NCBI GenBank assembly: GCA_944376605.1
Contig: CALWDE010000002.1
Coordinates: 86,645-150,644, forward strand
Length of the DNA stretch: 64,000 nt
Source: an uncultured Bacilli bacterium
GTDB taxonomy: Bacteria > Bacillota_I > Bacilli_A > RFN20 > CAG-826
Reading direction: 5' to 3'
Of the stretch, positions 27,465 to 36,263 are shown one piece after another; the first letter of the stretch is position 1, and each line of letters begins with the position of its first letter. The position numbers and the translations under genes were made by a program. The notes under the pieces were generated by a model. That model ran no database searches. It was given only the letters and a program-made list of their open reading frames with translations, and had not been told where the DNA came from.

Positions 27465-28337
27465 ATGTTAGAAGTATTCTTAGATTCACTGCTTGATGCA
27501 AGTAAAGTACTGGGACTTGCCTTTTTAGTGTATTTTTTACTTTCTTTTTTCGAAGGAAAATTAGCGACTTTATTAGAAAAAAAGAAAAAATGGGCACCAG
27601 CAATGGGCTCTTTAGCTGGCGCTATTCCGCAGTGCGGGATCCCTGTTGTTGGAAGCGATTTATTTGCAAAAGCGCATCTTACTGCAGGTACTTTGCTTGC
27701 TATCTTTATTTCCTGCAGTGATGAGGCATTCCCCATTTTACTTGGAAACTTTTCAGGTGACTGGTGGATGGCTTTTGTTCTTATGGGTATTAAGATTGTT
27801 TTTGGCGCAATCTTTGGCTATATCCTTGATTTTCTTTTAAAGAAAAATGATGAAGAGGTAAGTAAACATTTGGAAACTTGCTCCGGAGAAAGGGGACATC
27901 ACGTAGGTTGCTGCGGACATGAAATTGAAGGAGAAGAACACCATGGCTTTTTACACGAACACCTTATTCATCCTCTTATTCATAGTCTAAAGATTTTTGT
28001 ATACTGTTTTATCATAACTTTTTTATTTGGCATTTTAGTATTTTATGTAGGGGAAGAGGCTATTGCTTCCTTTTTGGAGGGACAGCGTTACATCACTCCT
28101 TTACTCGCGATTCTTATTGGTATGATTCCTAACTGCGCTTCCTCCGTTTTAATTTCTACTTTGTATGTGGGAGGCGCTTTGCCTTTTGGAGCTTTGCTTG
28201 CTGGATTAGTAATGAATGCAGGGCTTGGACCAGTTTATTTGCTAAAAGACAAGAAAAACTGGAAAAGAATTGGACTTATTTTTCTTTGTCAACTGCTTGC
28301 CGCAATTCTTCTTGGATACGCTTTTATTTGGCTATAA
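27465..28337 (+). CDS. Putative heavy-metal/manganese permease (ArsP-like family)
   Basis: Integral membrane protein of 290 residues with about eight helices. The repeated half motifs GAIPQCGIPVVGSDLFAKA (near 47) and GMIPNCASSVLISTLY (near 221), with SCSDEAFPILL between, mark the ArsP-like/DUF2899 putative metal exporter family. A cytoplasmic loop (about 138-172) is rich in His and Cys (GHHVGCCGHEIEG, EEHHGFLHEHLIHP), fitting a metal-binding sensor or chaperone role. TATGAT ends eight bases before the ATG, so the message may be leaderless. The exported metal is unknown. Confidence 0.75.
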   Translation: MLEVFLDSLLDASKVLGLAFLVYFLLSFFEGKLATLLEKKKKWAPAMGSLAGAIPQCGIPVVGSDLFAKAHLTAGTLLAIFISCSDEAFPILLGNFSGDWWMAFVLMGIKIVFGAIFGYILDFLLKKNDEEVSKHLETCSGERGHHVGCCGHEIEGEEHHGFLHEHLIHPLIHSLKIFVYCFIITFLFGILVFYVGEEAIASFLEGQRYITPLLAILIGMIPNCASSVLISTLYVGGALPFGALLAGLVMNAGLGPVYLLKDKKNWKRIGLIFLCQLLAAILLGYAFIWL

Positions 28338-28405
28338 AAAGAAAAAGATTTTCTTAATTATGATAAAATCTTCCTAAAGTTTTTGGTCGAATAAAAGGAG
28401 CAAAC

Positions 28406-30976
28406 ATGGAGTACGAGCAGGAAACCTTATTTGGTGATGAAACTGTTATCTCTCCTCACTGCTCGTGTTGTGGTTATGATTTATCAAAGGAACTTTCTAG
28501 CGGATTAGAAAATGCTATTTGCCCGATATGCGGTAAGAAAAATCAAATCCGCGCGGTTAAACATAACGACTGGGATTCTCGGTTAGAGAACGCCATTAAA
28601 AGCAGAAATACTTATGATTTTGCTATTGCAAAACAGGAACTAGATAAAGCTATTACAGACGCTAAGTCAATTTTAGAAACATATGAAAACAGCAAAAATA
28701 ATGCCTTTTTGCAGATTTATTTAGCAAATTTCTATTTTCAAAGGGCTCTTACTCATTATGGTGTTTCTTTTGTCAAAGCATCCTCTTTACGCAAGAACAC
28801 TTTTCACCAGTGGGAAGAAAAGTATTTTGAATTTCATAAAATACCTTTTGTGTGTAAGCCTCCTTCTCTCCTCTTTAGTTTGGATGAAGATTATCTTGCT
28901 TCTCTTTCTTATTTAAAGGAAGCAAAAGAATGCTCTAGCGAGAATAGAGCTATCACGGAATTAGAAAACTTTATTTTAGAAAAAGGGAGAGAGTTGAACC
29001 ATCTCTTACTAGAGGAGTCTTTTACTTGTTCTTCTTTATCTACGTATGACATTTATCTTTCTTATTCTGCAGAAGATACCTCCTCTTTAACATTAGCAAA
29101 GTTTCTCTATCACTACCTTTCGGAAGTAGAAAAATATCACGTTTATTGGCAAGAATCGCGAAGTAACCCGAGCAGTTATCGTGCTTTAAAAGAGGCAAAA
29201 GCACTAATTGTCATCTCTCCTTCTATATCTTTTTATCGCGGAAGAGAATTGGATGTTGAGATTCGGGAATTTTGTAAGAATTCCTCCTCTACTCTCTTTC
29301 TTATTGGGGAAGAAGAGGATCCTCTTCATCCCATCAAGAACTGCACCTATCTTTCTTCGCGAAATCTTCTCGATATTCTTCCTGTTCTTTCTCACTCTTT
29401 ACGTTCCCTATTTGGATTTGATCAATCTCTTTCCTTCTCTTCATCGCCTTTATATCAGATGTCCTTAACTCCTTTGTCTTTCTCTATAAAAGAAGAAACG
29501 CCTCTTGCTAATCGTAAGAAAGTCATCTCCGATTTAAGTCTTCTAAAAACGACATTTGGCCTATATGAGAAAGAGACGGAAAAAAAGAAAAAGAAACGTT
29601 ATCTTTCCTCGATTCGTCATACTCTTCGAGGGCTTAGAAAAGATAATGAGGAAGAAGTGTTATATTACTCTTTCTCTTATCTCGCTCTTACCTCTCCTAT
29701 CCTAGAAGGAGGGAAATGCTTAACGCTTTTACTTCGCGCTTTGGAAAAAGCTTTTGAATCACCTGAACTTTACGAGAAAAGATTGCGGTTTTTATCTTGC
29801 CTTTTAAAAGAAGAGATACTTTGCATTGATAAGGATTTATCGCTAAAAAGAGCACTAAACTTTTCTGAAAAAATAACGTTATATCGTTTTATTTTTAAGC
29901 TTCCTAATATCAATTCTGTTCCGTCTTCTTCTCAGAATTACTCTTCCATAGGAGATGAAATATCTGCTTATTTATTTCAGGAAGTTTTTTATGGCATTTT
30001 CTTACCAGAGAAATTACCAAGTTCATTACTCATTCAAAATAGTTTAAAAGCTCTCTATCCCTACTTCTCTACCCATTATTCCAAAAAAGAATTTGTATCT
30101 CTTTTACTTTCTTTTACCGATAGACTTCTCTCTATTCTTCCCTCTATTTCAAGAGGAAAGCAAAAAGAATATAAGGCTTTGATTGAACAGCTTTTTTCTT
30201 TCCTTGAGGAAGGGAAGTGTGACCTATTTCCAATCCAGGATTCCTTATTATTCACGAAAGAATATTTGATTTTTGAAAAAGCACTACTTAAAAACGGAAA
30301 ACTGGTTCCTTTCTCTTTTAAAAAGAAAGATGAAGTTTTATCTCTTTTAAAAAAGATGTTTCAAAATGGCTATCTGTTAAAAGAAGATAAAAACTACATA
30401 ATTTCTTCTTTACGTTCCTATTGCAACTCTTTGCTTATTCGGAAGAAAAAGACTGCAAAAGCGCTATCTTTTTATCAAAATTTACTTGAATCTTTCTCTC
30501 TAGCTGAGGATTGGCAGTCTTTTGGGAAGAGTTTTCAAAATGAACTGCTAATCCAACTTGTATCCACACTTATCGCTCTAGAAGAATGGGAATATGCAGG
30601 CTCTTTTATTTCTGTATTAGAAAATCGTTATTTTGCTTTGACTAGCGAAGAAAAAACCAAGTTTTCCTATTGTTCTTATTTATTCAAAATGAGAAAGAAC
30701 AACTATTTTGCATGTCTCATGGAATTAAGAAAAGACCGTGAGGAAAAACGTCCTTTTGCGGACAACGTTGTAATTTCATACCACTTGAGTTTATTAGAAA
30801 AATATGGCGCTTCCTATAAAGAAAAAGACTGGAAAACTTTTACTAAAATTATTCAAAAGTATTCAAAAAAGTTCGGTAGTATCGTTGATATTAACACTGG
30901 TCTGCAAATACTTAAAAGTGGAAAAGAAACTACTTATGACTGGATTGACATATTAAAGAAGAGATTGAAGAAATAA
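28406..30976 (+). CDS. Zinc-ribbon/TIR-domain protein with large helical C-terminus
   Basis: An 856-residue cytoplasmic protein. Cys19, Cys22, Cys39 and Cys42 (CSCCG and CPICG) form an N-terminal zinc ribbon. A helical segment (about 60-200) follows. A TIR domain (about 214-330) starts YDIYLSYSAEDTSSL, with LKEAKALIVISPSISFYRG and the acidic helix RELDVEIREF (about 279-288), where TIR NADases carry their catalytic Glu. Some 500 residues of helical repeats (about 350-856) complete it. TIR proteins in bacteria act as NAD-degrading or nucleotide-signalling effectors of antiphage defence. No sensor partner, nuclease or other defence gene is adjacent, so the defence role is inferred. AAAGGAG precedes the ATG. 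Confidence 0.75.
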   Translation: MEYEQETLFGDETVISPHCSCCGYDLSKELSSGLENAICPICGKKNQIRAVKHNDWDSRLENAIKSRNTYDFAIAKQELDKAITDAKSILETYENSKNNAFLQIYLANFYFQRALTHYGVSFVKASSLRKNTFHQWEEKYFEFHKIPFVCKPPSLLFSLDEDYLASLSYLKEAKECSSENRAITELENFILEKGRELNHLLLEESFTCSSLSTYDIYLSYSAEDTSSLTLAKFLYHYLSEVEKYHVYWQESRSNPSSYRALKEAKALIVISPSISFYRGRELDVEIREFCKNSSSTLFLIGEEEDPLHPIKNCTYLSSRNLLDILPVLSHSLRSLFGFDQSLSFSSSPLYQMSLTPLSFSIKEETPLANRKKVISDLSLLKTTFGLYEKETEKKKKKRYLSSIRHTLRGLRKDNEEEVLYYSFSYLALTSPILEGGKCLTLLLRALEKAFESPELYEKRLRFLSCLLKEEILCIDKDLSLKRALNFSEKITLYRFIFKLPNINSVPSSSQNYSSIGDEISAYLFQEVFYGIFLPEKLPSSLLIQNSLKALYPYFSTHYSKKEFVSLLLSFTDRLLSILPSISRGKQKEYKALIEQLFSFLEEGKCDLFPIQDSLLFTKEYLIFEKALLKNGKLVPFSFKKKDEVLSLLKKMFQNGYLLKEDKNYIISSLRSYCNSLLIRKKKTAKALSFYQNLLESFSLAEDWQSFGKSFQNELLIQLVSTLIALEEWEYAGSFISVLENRYFALTSEEKTKFSYCSYLFKMRKNNYFACLMELRKDREEKRPFADNVVISYHLSLLEKYGASYKEKDWKTFTKIIQKYSKKFGSIVDINTGLQILKSGKETTYDWIDILKKRLKK

Positions 30977-31018
30977 GAGAAAGAGTAAAAATTTGTCCTT
31001 GCTCGGACAGGAATTAGA

Positions 31019-31024
31019 TATAAT
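31019..31024 (+). promoter_or_regulatory. -10 box of a leaderless membrane-protein gene
   Basis: TATAAT at 31019-31024 ends six bases before the ATG at 31031. A TTGTCC (30993-30998) is 20 bases upstream and a TTGCTC 14 bases upstream, so the -35 is uncertain. Confidence 0.6.
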
Positions 31025-31030
31025 CCGCGC

Positions 31031-31711
31031 ATGGATTTTAAAAGTTGGAAAAATAATGCGAACCGCCGGGTTCTAGTATATATTCGCTCTTTTTTCTTAG
31101 TGTGGACGGCAATTGGTCTACTTATGGGCTGCTTGCTTTTTACACAAAACTATTTTGCTCATCTTGATTTAGGGTTAGCTTTGACTTGTTTTCTCTTTTT
31201 TGCAATTGCCTTCTTTGTTTCTTTTTATCTTTTAGCGGTTCCGTTTTTCGCTGATGACGAAAAGCATTATCTTTTGCACCGTTCCACAATTTATCTCATG
31301 ATTGGAGCGGTACTTCTTTTACTTATTGGATCGATTTTAGGAATTGTAAGTTATTTTGAACTCTCTGTTCAGTTAGAAAATGACTATATTTGGACCTCTT
31401 ACTTAGGGTATGTATATTTTATTTGTACAATTATTTATTCAGCAGGTTATTTAATAACGAGATTTATTCGCCTTTATTTGGAACACGAACAAAGAAAGCG
31501 CGTTGAAGAATGGAAAAATGAATTTCAAGAGGCCTTCGGAGAAGATCCTTATTCTGTTCATGAAAGTTCCACTCCAGCAAAAAGAGAACCTTTTGCTGAT
31601 GTACCCGATAACCCTCAAGAGGGTGAAGATTTATCAGACCGCTTAGAGGCGCCTGGGGTAGAGGTTATCGATGTTTCCTCAACTCCAGTAGAGGAAGATG
31701 ATAAAAAGTAA
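31031..31711 (+). CDS. Four-helix membrane protein with acidic tail
   Basis: A 226-residue protein with membrane helices at about 18-40, 46-70, 82-107 and 118-143. A cytoplasmic tail of about 75 residues is rich in Asp, Glu and Pro. No family recognised. The transcript appears leaderless. It converges with the amidohydrolase gene, whose stop lies 13 bases away with no obvious terminator between. Confidence 0.65.
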   Translation: MDFKSWKNNANRRVLVYIRSFFLVWTAIGLLMGCLLFTQNYFAHLDLGLALTCFLFFAIAFFVSFYLLAVPFFADDEKHYLLHRSTIYLMIGAVLLLLIGSILGIVSYFELSVQLENDYIWTSYLGYVYFICTIIYSAGYLITRFIRLYLEHEQRKRVEEWKNEFQEAFGEDPYSVHESSTPAKREPFADVPDNPQEGEDLSDRLEAPGVEVIDVSSTPVEEDDKK

Positions 31712-31723
31712 GGGGAGTAAACT

Positions 31724-32521
31724 TTATTTCATGTGAATATGGAAAACGCGTTTTGCATTTTTCCACATGATATTTTCATAGTCTTCTTCTGGAAGCGCTA
31801 AAGCGTTGGTGAAGTATTCTTCATAAATTTCTTCGTCAAGAGTAGTTTCCCCATCGATAGGGGAATCAGTTCCAAAGAAAATACGGTCGCTACCTACTGC
31901 AGCAATTACCTTTTCTACTGTAGACATTTTGACCCAAGCAGTATCGGCATAAACATTAGGATAGTTACGCATGAGACGAATGCAGTCTTCCACTTTGCCG
32001 TTTAACTGCATGTGCGCGGCAATAAACTTAATATCAGGATAGTCTTTTGCCATATATCCTAGATAACGAATATCACTGTACTTATCCTTTGCCGTATGCA
32101 CATAAACGGGAAGACGGAACTCTTTGGCTAGTTCCATATAAGGAATAAGTTTATCGTGCGTTAATTTAATGCGTGACTCCCAAGGATGAATTTTTAAACC
32201 ATAAATTAGATCACGATTATTTGTAATTAAATCAATTAACTCTTTACTAATAGTTTCCTTATTTGGATTTACCCAAACCAAAACACCAATCTTTCCTTCG
32301 TTCCTTCTAGCGAAACGAATGCATTCTTCCAGTCCTTCTTCTTGGGTAGCTTTATATAGTTCCCATCCTTCGCGTTCCACAGAAGGGAATTCAGAACAAT
32401 CCGCATTACTAACAAAAGCAAAATCAATTTGATGGCTTTCCATCATTCTCAAAATCATATTTTCGCATTTTCGGAGAGTAGGCCAATGACCAATGTGCAT
32501 GTGAGTATCAATTCTTTTCAT
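31724..32521 (-). CDS. Amidohydrolase-family TIM-barrel hydrolase
   Basis: A 265-residue metal-dependent hydrolase of the amidohydro_2 group. The N-terminal metal-binding pair is THMHIG. Later ligands are KIHPW, VHT, AAHMQ and the catalytic Asp in FGTDSP, in the expected order. Relatives include decarboxylases and lactonases of small aromatic or sugar acids; the substrate cannot be told here. It overlaps the upstream kinase gene by 14 bases, so the two are coupled. Confidence 0.82.
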   Translation of the reverse strand: MKRIDTHMHIGHWPTLRKCENMILRMMESHQIDFAFVSNADCSEFPSVEREGWELYKATQEEGLEECIRFARRNEGKIGVLVWVNPNKETISKELIDLITNNRDLIYGLKIHPWESRIKLTHDKLIPYMELAKEFRLPVYVHTAKDKYSDIRYLGYMAKDYPDIKFIAAHMQLNGKVEDCIRLMRNYPNVYADTAWVKMSTVEKVIAAVGSDRIFFGTDSPIDGETTLDEEIYEEYFTNALALPEEDYENIMWKNAKRVFHIHMK

Positions 32522-33134
32522 CTTGAAGCCTCCTTATAATCGTGACTAATTCATCTACTTCTGCTTCTTCTAAACCGTCCATCGCATCGTTATAAAAGAT
32601 ATAGTTAGCATCTTTTTCTTCGGGAGAAATCCACCTTTTATGCATCGGGCGAACACTTGCTAGATATTGATCAAGGACGGAAGATGCGGAACGTCCCCTT
32701 TCTGCTACATCACGTCGTATTCGTCTTAATAAGCGAATATCTCCTGATGCTTTTACATAAATTTTATAGTCGAAATAATTGCAATGAGGACCAGGAATAA
32801 AAGTCATGGTTCCTTCGGTAATAATGAGGGGAGAAGATTCAATTACACGCGGTTTTAAACGAACATGTTCTACAAAATCGTAGACAGGAACAAGAATATG
32901 CTTTTCTCCCTCTTTTAACTGCTTTAATACGTTGCAATACTCTTCAAAGTCAATTGTCGCAGGGTCATCATAGTTGACCTTTGTACGTTCTTCATGCGTT
33001 AAAGCACTTTGGTCGCGATAAAAAGCATCAAGGCCAAGGAGGGTAACTTCTTTTAGCTTTTCTGCCAAAGTTTCCGCAAGAAGTGTCTTACCTGAGCCTG
33101 AACCGCCAGCAATCGCAATCACAAGCCTTTTCAT
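32508..33134 (-). CDS. Uridine kinase-like P-loop kinase
   Basis: A 208-residue nucleoside/sugar kinase of the uridine kinase/phosphoribulokinase superfamily. Walker A is GGSGSGKT near residue 11. LLGLDAFYRD holds the substrate Asp, followed by NYDDPATIDFEEY (as in Udk), VPVYDF and the LRRIRRD lid segment. ATG 33134 is preferred over TTG 33143. A TATACT lies nine bases upstream of the ATG, so the leader is very short. Coupling to an amidohydrolase suggests a small salvage or catabolic pathway rather than plain pyrimidine salvage; inferred. Confidence 0.8.
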   Translation of the reverse strand: MKRLVIAIAGGSGSGKTLLAETLAEKLKEVTLLGLDAFYRDQSALTHEERTKVNYDDPATIDFEEYCNVLKQLKEGEKHILVPVYDFVEHVRLKPRVIESSPLIITEGTMTFIPGPHCNYFDYKIYVKASGDIRLLRRIRRDVAERGRSASSVLDQYLASVRPMHKRWISPEEKDANYIFYNDAMDGLEEAEVDELVTIIRRLQDEKN

Positions 33135-33271
33135 CTTATACAAAGTATAGCAAAGGAATTTACTTTTTTAGTGTTTTTTCCAAAATTCCACAAATTATTT
33201 ATGAATTAAGTCTTTTTCTTACTTTCCTTTCCTTGAAGCAATAAAAAAGGCAGGTATAATCGCAACGCGAT

Positions 33272-33346
33272 TGGGGTGTAGCCAAGCGGTAAGGCATTGG
33301 ACTCTGAATCCAAGATGCGCTGGTTCGAGCCCAGCCACCCCAGCCA
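33272..33346 (+). tRNA. tRNA-Gln (anticodon CTG)
   Basis: Complete cloverleaf: acceptor TGGGGTG with CACCCCA, D arm GCC/GGC, anticodon stem TTGGA/TCCAA with loop CTCTGAA, T arm GCTGG/CCAGC, discriminator G and encoded CCA. A TATAAT lies at 33255-33260, 11 bases upstream. The anticodon CTG reads CAG. Confidence 0.95.
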
Positions 33347-33358
33347 CAATGTATCTAG

Positions 33359-33381
33359 TGCCGATAAAGTCGGCATTTTTT
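33359..33381 (+). terminator. Terminator of tRNA-Gln
   Basis: TGCCGA and TCGGCA form a six-base-pair stem around TAAAG, followed by six T residues. The stem arm, U-run and downstream bases are repeated almost exactly after tRNA-Arg at 63191. Confidence 0.85.
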
Positions 33382-33412
33382 GTTATTTGTCAGACTTTAT
33401 GGAAGCTATTAT

Positions 33413-33437
33413 AAAAAATGACCTCACTTCAGTGAGG
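33413..33437 (-). terminator. Probable terminator of pepT
   Basis: On the minus strand CCTCACT pairs with AGTGAGG around a two-base gap, followed by TCATTTTTT. It is 79 bases beyond the pepT stop, so a long 3' tail is implied. Confidence 0.65.
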
Positions 33438-33515
33438 CCATAAGAAGTCTTATCTGAGAAGAAATTTGACTCTTAGTTTTAGATTTAAAAGAGAAAATAT
33501 CGATTCGATTAATAG

Positions 33516-34730
33516 TTAATCTACTTTGATAATTGCTTCGAGCAATTGACGCATCAAATCGAAGTCGCGGACGGATAAAAATTCATAGCAGCCATGATGG
33601 TTGTATGTGCCTGTTCCTAAATTAGGGCAAGGGACTCCAAGGAAGGAGAAGGTAGCGCCATCCGTGCCCCCACGAATTGGGTTTTCTTTTGGCACTAAAT
33701 GAAGAGAAGCAAAAGCTTTTTTGGCATGATCTATGGCGCGATTATCTTTTGCAAAGACTTCTTTCATATTGCGATATTGATCGTGGATAGAAAGAGAAAC
33801 TTTGACGCCAGGATGAGCCTTTTCTACTTTTTCGCAGGCCTTTTGCAAGGTTATTTTAAGATTTTGGAACTTATCTTTATCGTGTTCACGAAGAATATAG
33901 CGCACAGTAGCTTCCGCTGAAGAGCCACTGATTTCTAAAAGATGGAAAAATCCTTCTCTTCCTTCTGTATTTTCAGGGCGCGATGCAGCAGGCAGTTCTA
34001 AATCAATTTCGTAAGCGAGACGTAAAGCGTTTACTAATTTGTCTTTTGCCTCTCCTGGGTGAATTGCAATGCCTTGAATTTGAATTTCTGCACTAGCCGC
34101 ATTGAAGTTTTCTGAGTCGATCGATAAAGGATAATCTCCATCAACTGTGTAGGCCCATTCTGCTTGAAATTTCTCTTTGTTAAAGTGTTCTGCTCCACGC
34201 CCGATTTCTTCATCTGGAGTGAATAAAATGGCAAGTGGATGGTGCTTTATTTCTTTATGGGTAACAAGATATTCCGCTAAATTCATAATTAAAGCGACAC
34301 CCGCCTTATCGTCCCCACCAAGAAGAGTTGTGCCGTCGGTTGTGATTAGCGTATCACCCTCGTGCCCTCTTAAAGCAGGGAAGTCCTCTGGTGACATTTT
34401 TGCTCCGTTCTTTAAATGGATTGTTTTGCCATCATATCCTTCAATAAATTGCGGATTTACATTAGCTCCGCTTGCCTCACTTGCAGTGTCTACATGACTA
34501 TTAAGTCCAATTACAGGATAATCTTTCTCCCCTTCTAAAAAGGCATAAAGACGACCATATTCGTCAATTTCTGCTGCAATTCCGAGCTCTTTTAACTGTT
34601 TTTCTAGAAGACGAAGCAAGTCGTATTCTTTTTCTGCTGATGGAGAAGAACTGCTTTCTTCATTACTTTGCGTATCAATTTTCACATAAGTTATAAAACG
34701 ATCTAACGCTTTCTTAGTCCATACATCCAT
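33516..34730 (-). CDS. pepT: Peptidase T (tripeptide aminopeptidase)
   Basis: Cytoplasmic zinc aminopeptidase of the M20 family that removes the N-terminal residue from tripeptides. At 404 residues it has the normal length. Metal and catalytic motifs are in order: NSHVDT, LLGGDDKAG, FTPDEEIGRG (catalytic Glu), YTVDGDYP, the IHPGEAKDKLVNA lid-domain start, and the C-terminal NHHGCYEF. AAGGAG lies ahead of the ATG. Divergent from pepC, so the two peptidases face each other across a shared promoter region. Confidence 0.94.
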   Translation of the reverse strand: MDVWTKKALDRFITYVKIDTQSNEESSSSPSAEKEYDLLRLLEKQLKELGIAAEIDEYGRLYAFLEGEKDYPVIGLNSHVDTASEASGANVNPQFIEGYDGKTIHLKNGAKMSPEDFPALRGHEGDTLITTDGTTLLGGDDKAGVALIMNLAEYLVTHKEIKHHPLAILFTPDEEIGRGAEHFNKEKFQAEWAYTVDGDYPLSIDSENFNAASAEIQIQGIAIHPGEAKDKLVNALRLAYEIDLELPAASRPENTEGREGFFHLLEISGSSAEATVRYILREHDKDKFQNLKITLQKACEKVEKAHPGVKVSLSIHDQYRNMKEVFAKDNRAIDHAKKAFASLHLVPKENPIRGGTDGATFSFLGVPCPNLGTGTYNHHGCYEFLSVRDFDLMRQLLEAIIKVD

Positions 34731-34775
34731 TGGATAACTCCTTTTCTTTATCTTGCACTTTTTTACTATATTATT

Positions 34776-34803
34776 TTGAAGCTGGCTAAGAAAAGTCTAC
34801 AAT
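34776..34803 (+). promoter_or_regulatory. Promoter of pepC
   Basis: TTGAAG (34776-34781) and TACAAT (34798-34803) are 16 bases apart, with an AGGAG site before the ATG at 34831. Confidence 0.6.
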
Positions 34804-34830
34804 GCTTATTGCAAAAAGTTAGGAGAATTT

Positions 34831-36186
34831 ATGTCGACAAATAAGTTTACTGCTCTTGATGCAAAGGTGTATGAGAGAGTGGAAAAAGATTATCAAGCAG
34901 ATCCGAAGAATACGATTCTTCGTCATGCATTATCTCGTCAGAGTGCTACTGATGTTATTTATGAGGGTCAGTCATTGACTTCTCTTCAACCGCATTATTC
35001 TATCCACATTAAAACAATGCCTGCTTGTAACCAAAAGGCGAGTGGTAGATGTTGGATTTTTGCTGCTCTTAATTTGTTAAGAGAACATATTGCAAATCAG
35101 TTACATCTTGAACGCTTTGAATTATCACAAAGTTATCTTTCTTTATATGACAAAATAGAAAAGAGTAACTTTGCTTTAGAAACGCTTCTTTCTTTGGCTT
35201 TAGAAAAGAGAAATCCCATGGAAGACCGCTTATACCGTTTCCTTCTCGCTATGCCTGTTGGAGACGGGGGACAATGGGATATGTTTGTAAACCTTGTTTT
35301 AAAATACGGTTTAATGCCGCAAGAGAATTATCGTGAGACCTATCAGTCTAGTAACACAAGGGATTTAGATTTTGCTGTGAATAGTGCGATTCGCCGTTTT
35401 GCTTATCTTGCCCAAAAAGAGATTGAAGCAGGAAGAATAGAAGAAGCAAGAAAACTAAAAGAAGATACCATGGAGAAGATTATGGTAATGTTCTTTAACG
35501 CTTCTGGTATTCCACCTAAAACTTTCGATTTCCAGTATGAAAATAAAGATCACGAAGTTGTCACGGAGCGTAATCTCACCCCACTTTCTTTCTTTGAAAA
35601 ATATGTGGGGAAAGACTTCTTGCTTTCCTTCCAGTCTTTGATTAACTCTCCTACTGCTGATAAACCTTATGATGACACTTACACCATTGCTGCCTTAGGC
35701 AATGTCATAGAAGGTAAAAAAATCTGCCACCTAAATCTTCCCATGGAGAGAATGGAAGAGCTTATTATTGCGCAGCTGAAAAACGGCATGCCTGTATGGT
35801 TTGGCTCTGATGTTTCTTTCTACCGCGATAGAGCAAGTTATGCTTGGGATGATAAAGGATTTGATTATGAATCTGCATTTGGCTTCCCCATCGATTTTGA
35901 TAAGGGAGCAATGCTTGATTACGCGCATAGTGCGATGAATCACGCAATGCTTATTGTCGGTGTGGACCTCGATGAAAATGGTCGTCCTATCAAGTGGAAG
36001 ATTGAAAACTCTTGGGGAAAAGATAATGGGCTTGATGGCTACTACACTATGAGCGAGTCGTGGTTTAGCAAATTTGTTTATCAAGCAGTTATTGACCGTT
36101 CTCTTTTAAGCGATAAAGAATTAGCTGCTTTAAAGAAAGAGCCGCATATCTTACCTCCTTGGGACCCTATGGGGACTTTGGCTTAA
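34831..36186 (+). CDS. pepC: Aminopeptidase C (C1B cysteine peptidase, bleomycin hydrolase type)
   Basis: Cytoplasmic cysteine aminopeptidase, usually a hexamer, that trims peptides. The 451-residue length is typical. The catalytic Cys lies in QKASGRCWIFAAL (about residue 75), the His in YAHSAMNHAMLIVGVD (about 370), and the Asn in KIENSWGKDNG (about 390). The start has AGGAG. Neighbouring pepT and an intact triad suggest active use of imported peptides. Confidence 0.94.
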   Translation: MSTNKFTALDAKVYERVEKDYQADPKNTILRHALSRQSATDVIYEGQSLTSLQPHYSIHIKTMPACNQKASGRCWIFAALNLLREHIANQLHLERFELSQSYLSLYDKIEKSNFALETLLSLALEKRNPMEDRLYRFLLAMPVGDGGQWDMFVNLVLKYGLMPQENYRETYQSSNTRDLDFAVNSAIRRFAYLAQKEIEAGRIEEARKLKEDTMEKIMVMFFNASGIPPKTFDFQYENKDHEVVTERNLTPLSFFEKYVGKDFLLSFQSLINSPTADKPYDDTYTIAALGNVIEGKKICHLNLPMERMEELIIAQLKNGMPVWFGSDVSFYRDRASYAWDDKGFDYESAFGFPIDFDKGAMLDYAHSAMNHAMLIVGVDLDENGRPIKWKIENSWGKDNGLDGYYTMSESWFSKFVYQAVIDRSLLSDKELAALKKEPHILPPWDPMGTLA

Positions 36187-36204
36187 TTACTCTCTTTTGC
36201 GAAG

Positions 36205-36234
36205 AAGGTGGGGAAAACCTCACCTTTTTTGTTT
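36205..36234 (+). terminator. Terminator of pepC
   Basis: AAGGTGGGG pairs with CCTCACCTT (one G-U) around AAAA and is followed by a T-rich run. The last bases overlap the -35 box of the next gene. Confidence 0.85.
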
Positions 36235-36257
36235 TTAAGAGAGTGAGAGAGTAAAAT
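36229..36257 (+). promoter_or_regulatory. Promoter of a leaderless ABC-transporter operon
   Basis: TTGTTT (36229-36234) and TAAAAT (36252-36257) are exactly 17 bases apart. The ATG follows six bases later at 36264. Confidence 0.7.
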
Positions 36258-36263
36258 ATTTTT

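Noticed and set aside
28406..30976. A complete known multi-gene defence system (Thoeris, CBASS or similar)
   Set aside because: No ThsA-like, nucleotidyltransferase or nuclease partner gene is adjacent.
36205..36234. Hairpin before the ABC exporter as a riboswitch
   Set aside because: It is a normal terminator for pepC, and the downstream gene starts without a leader.
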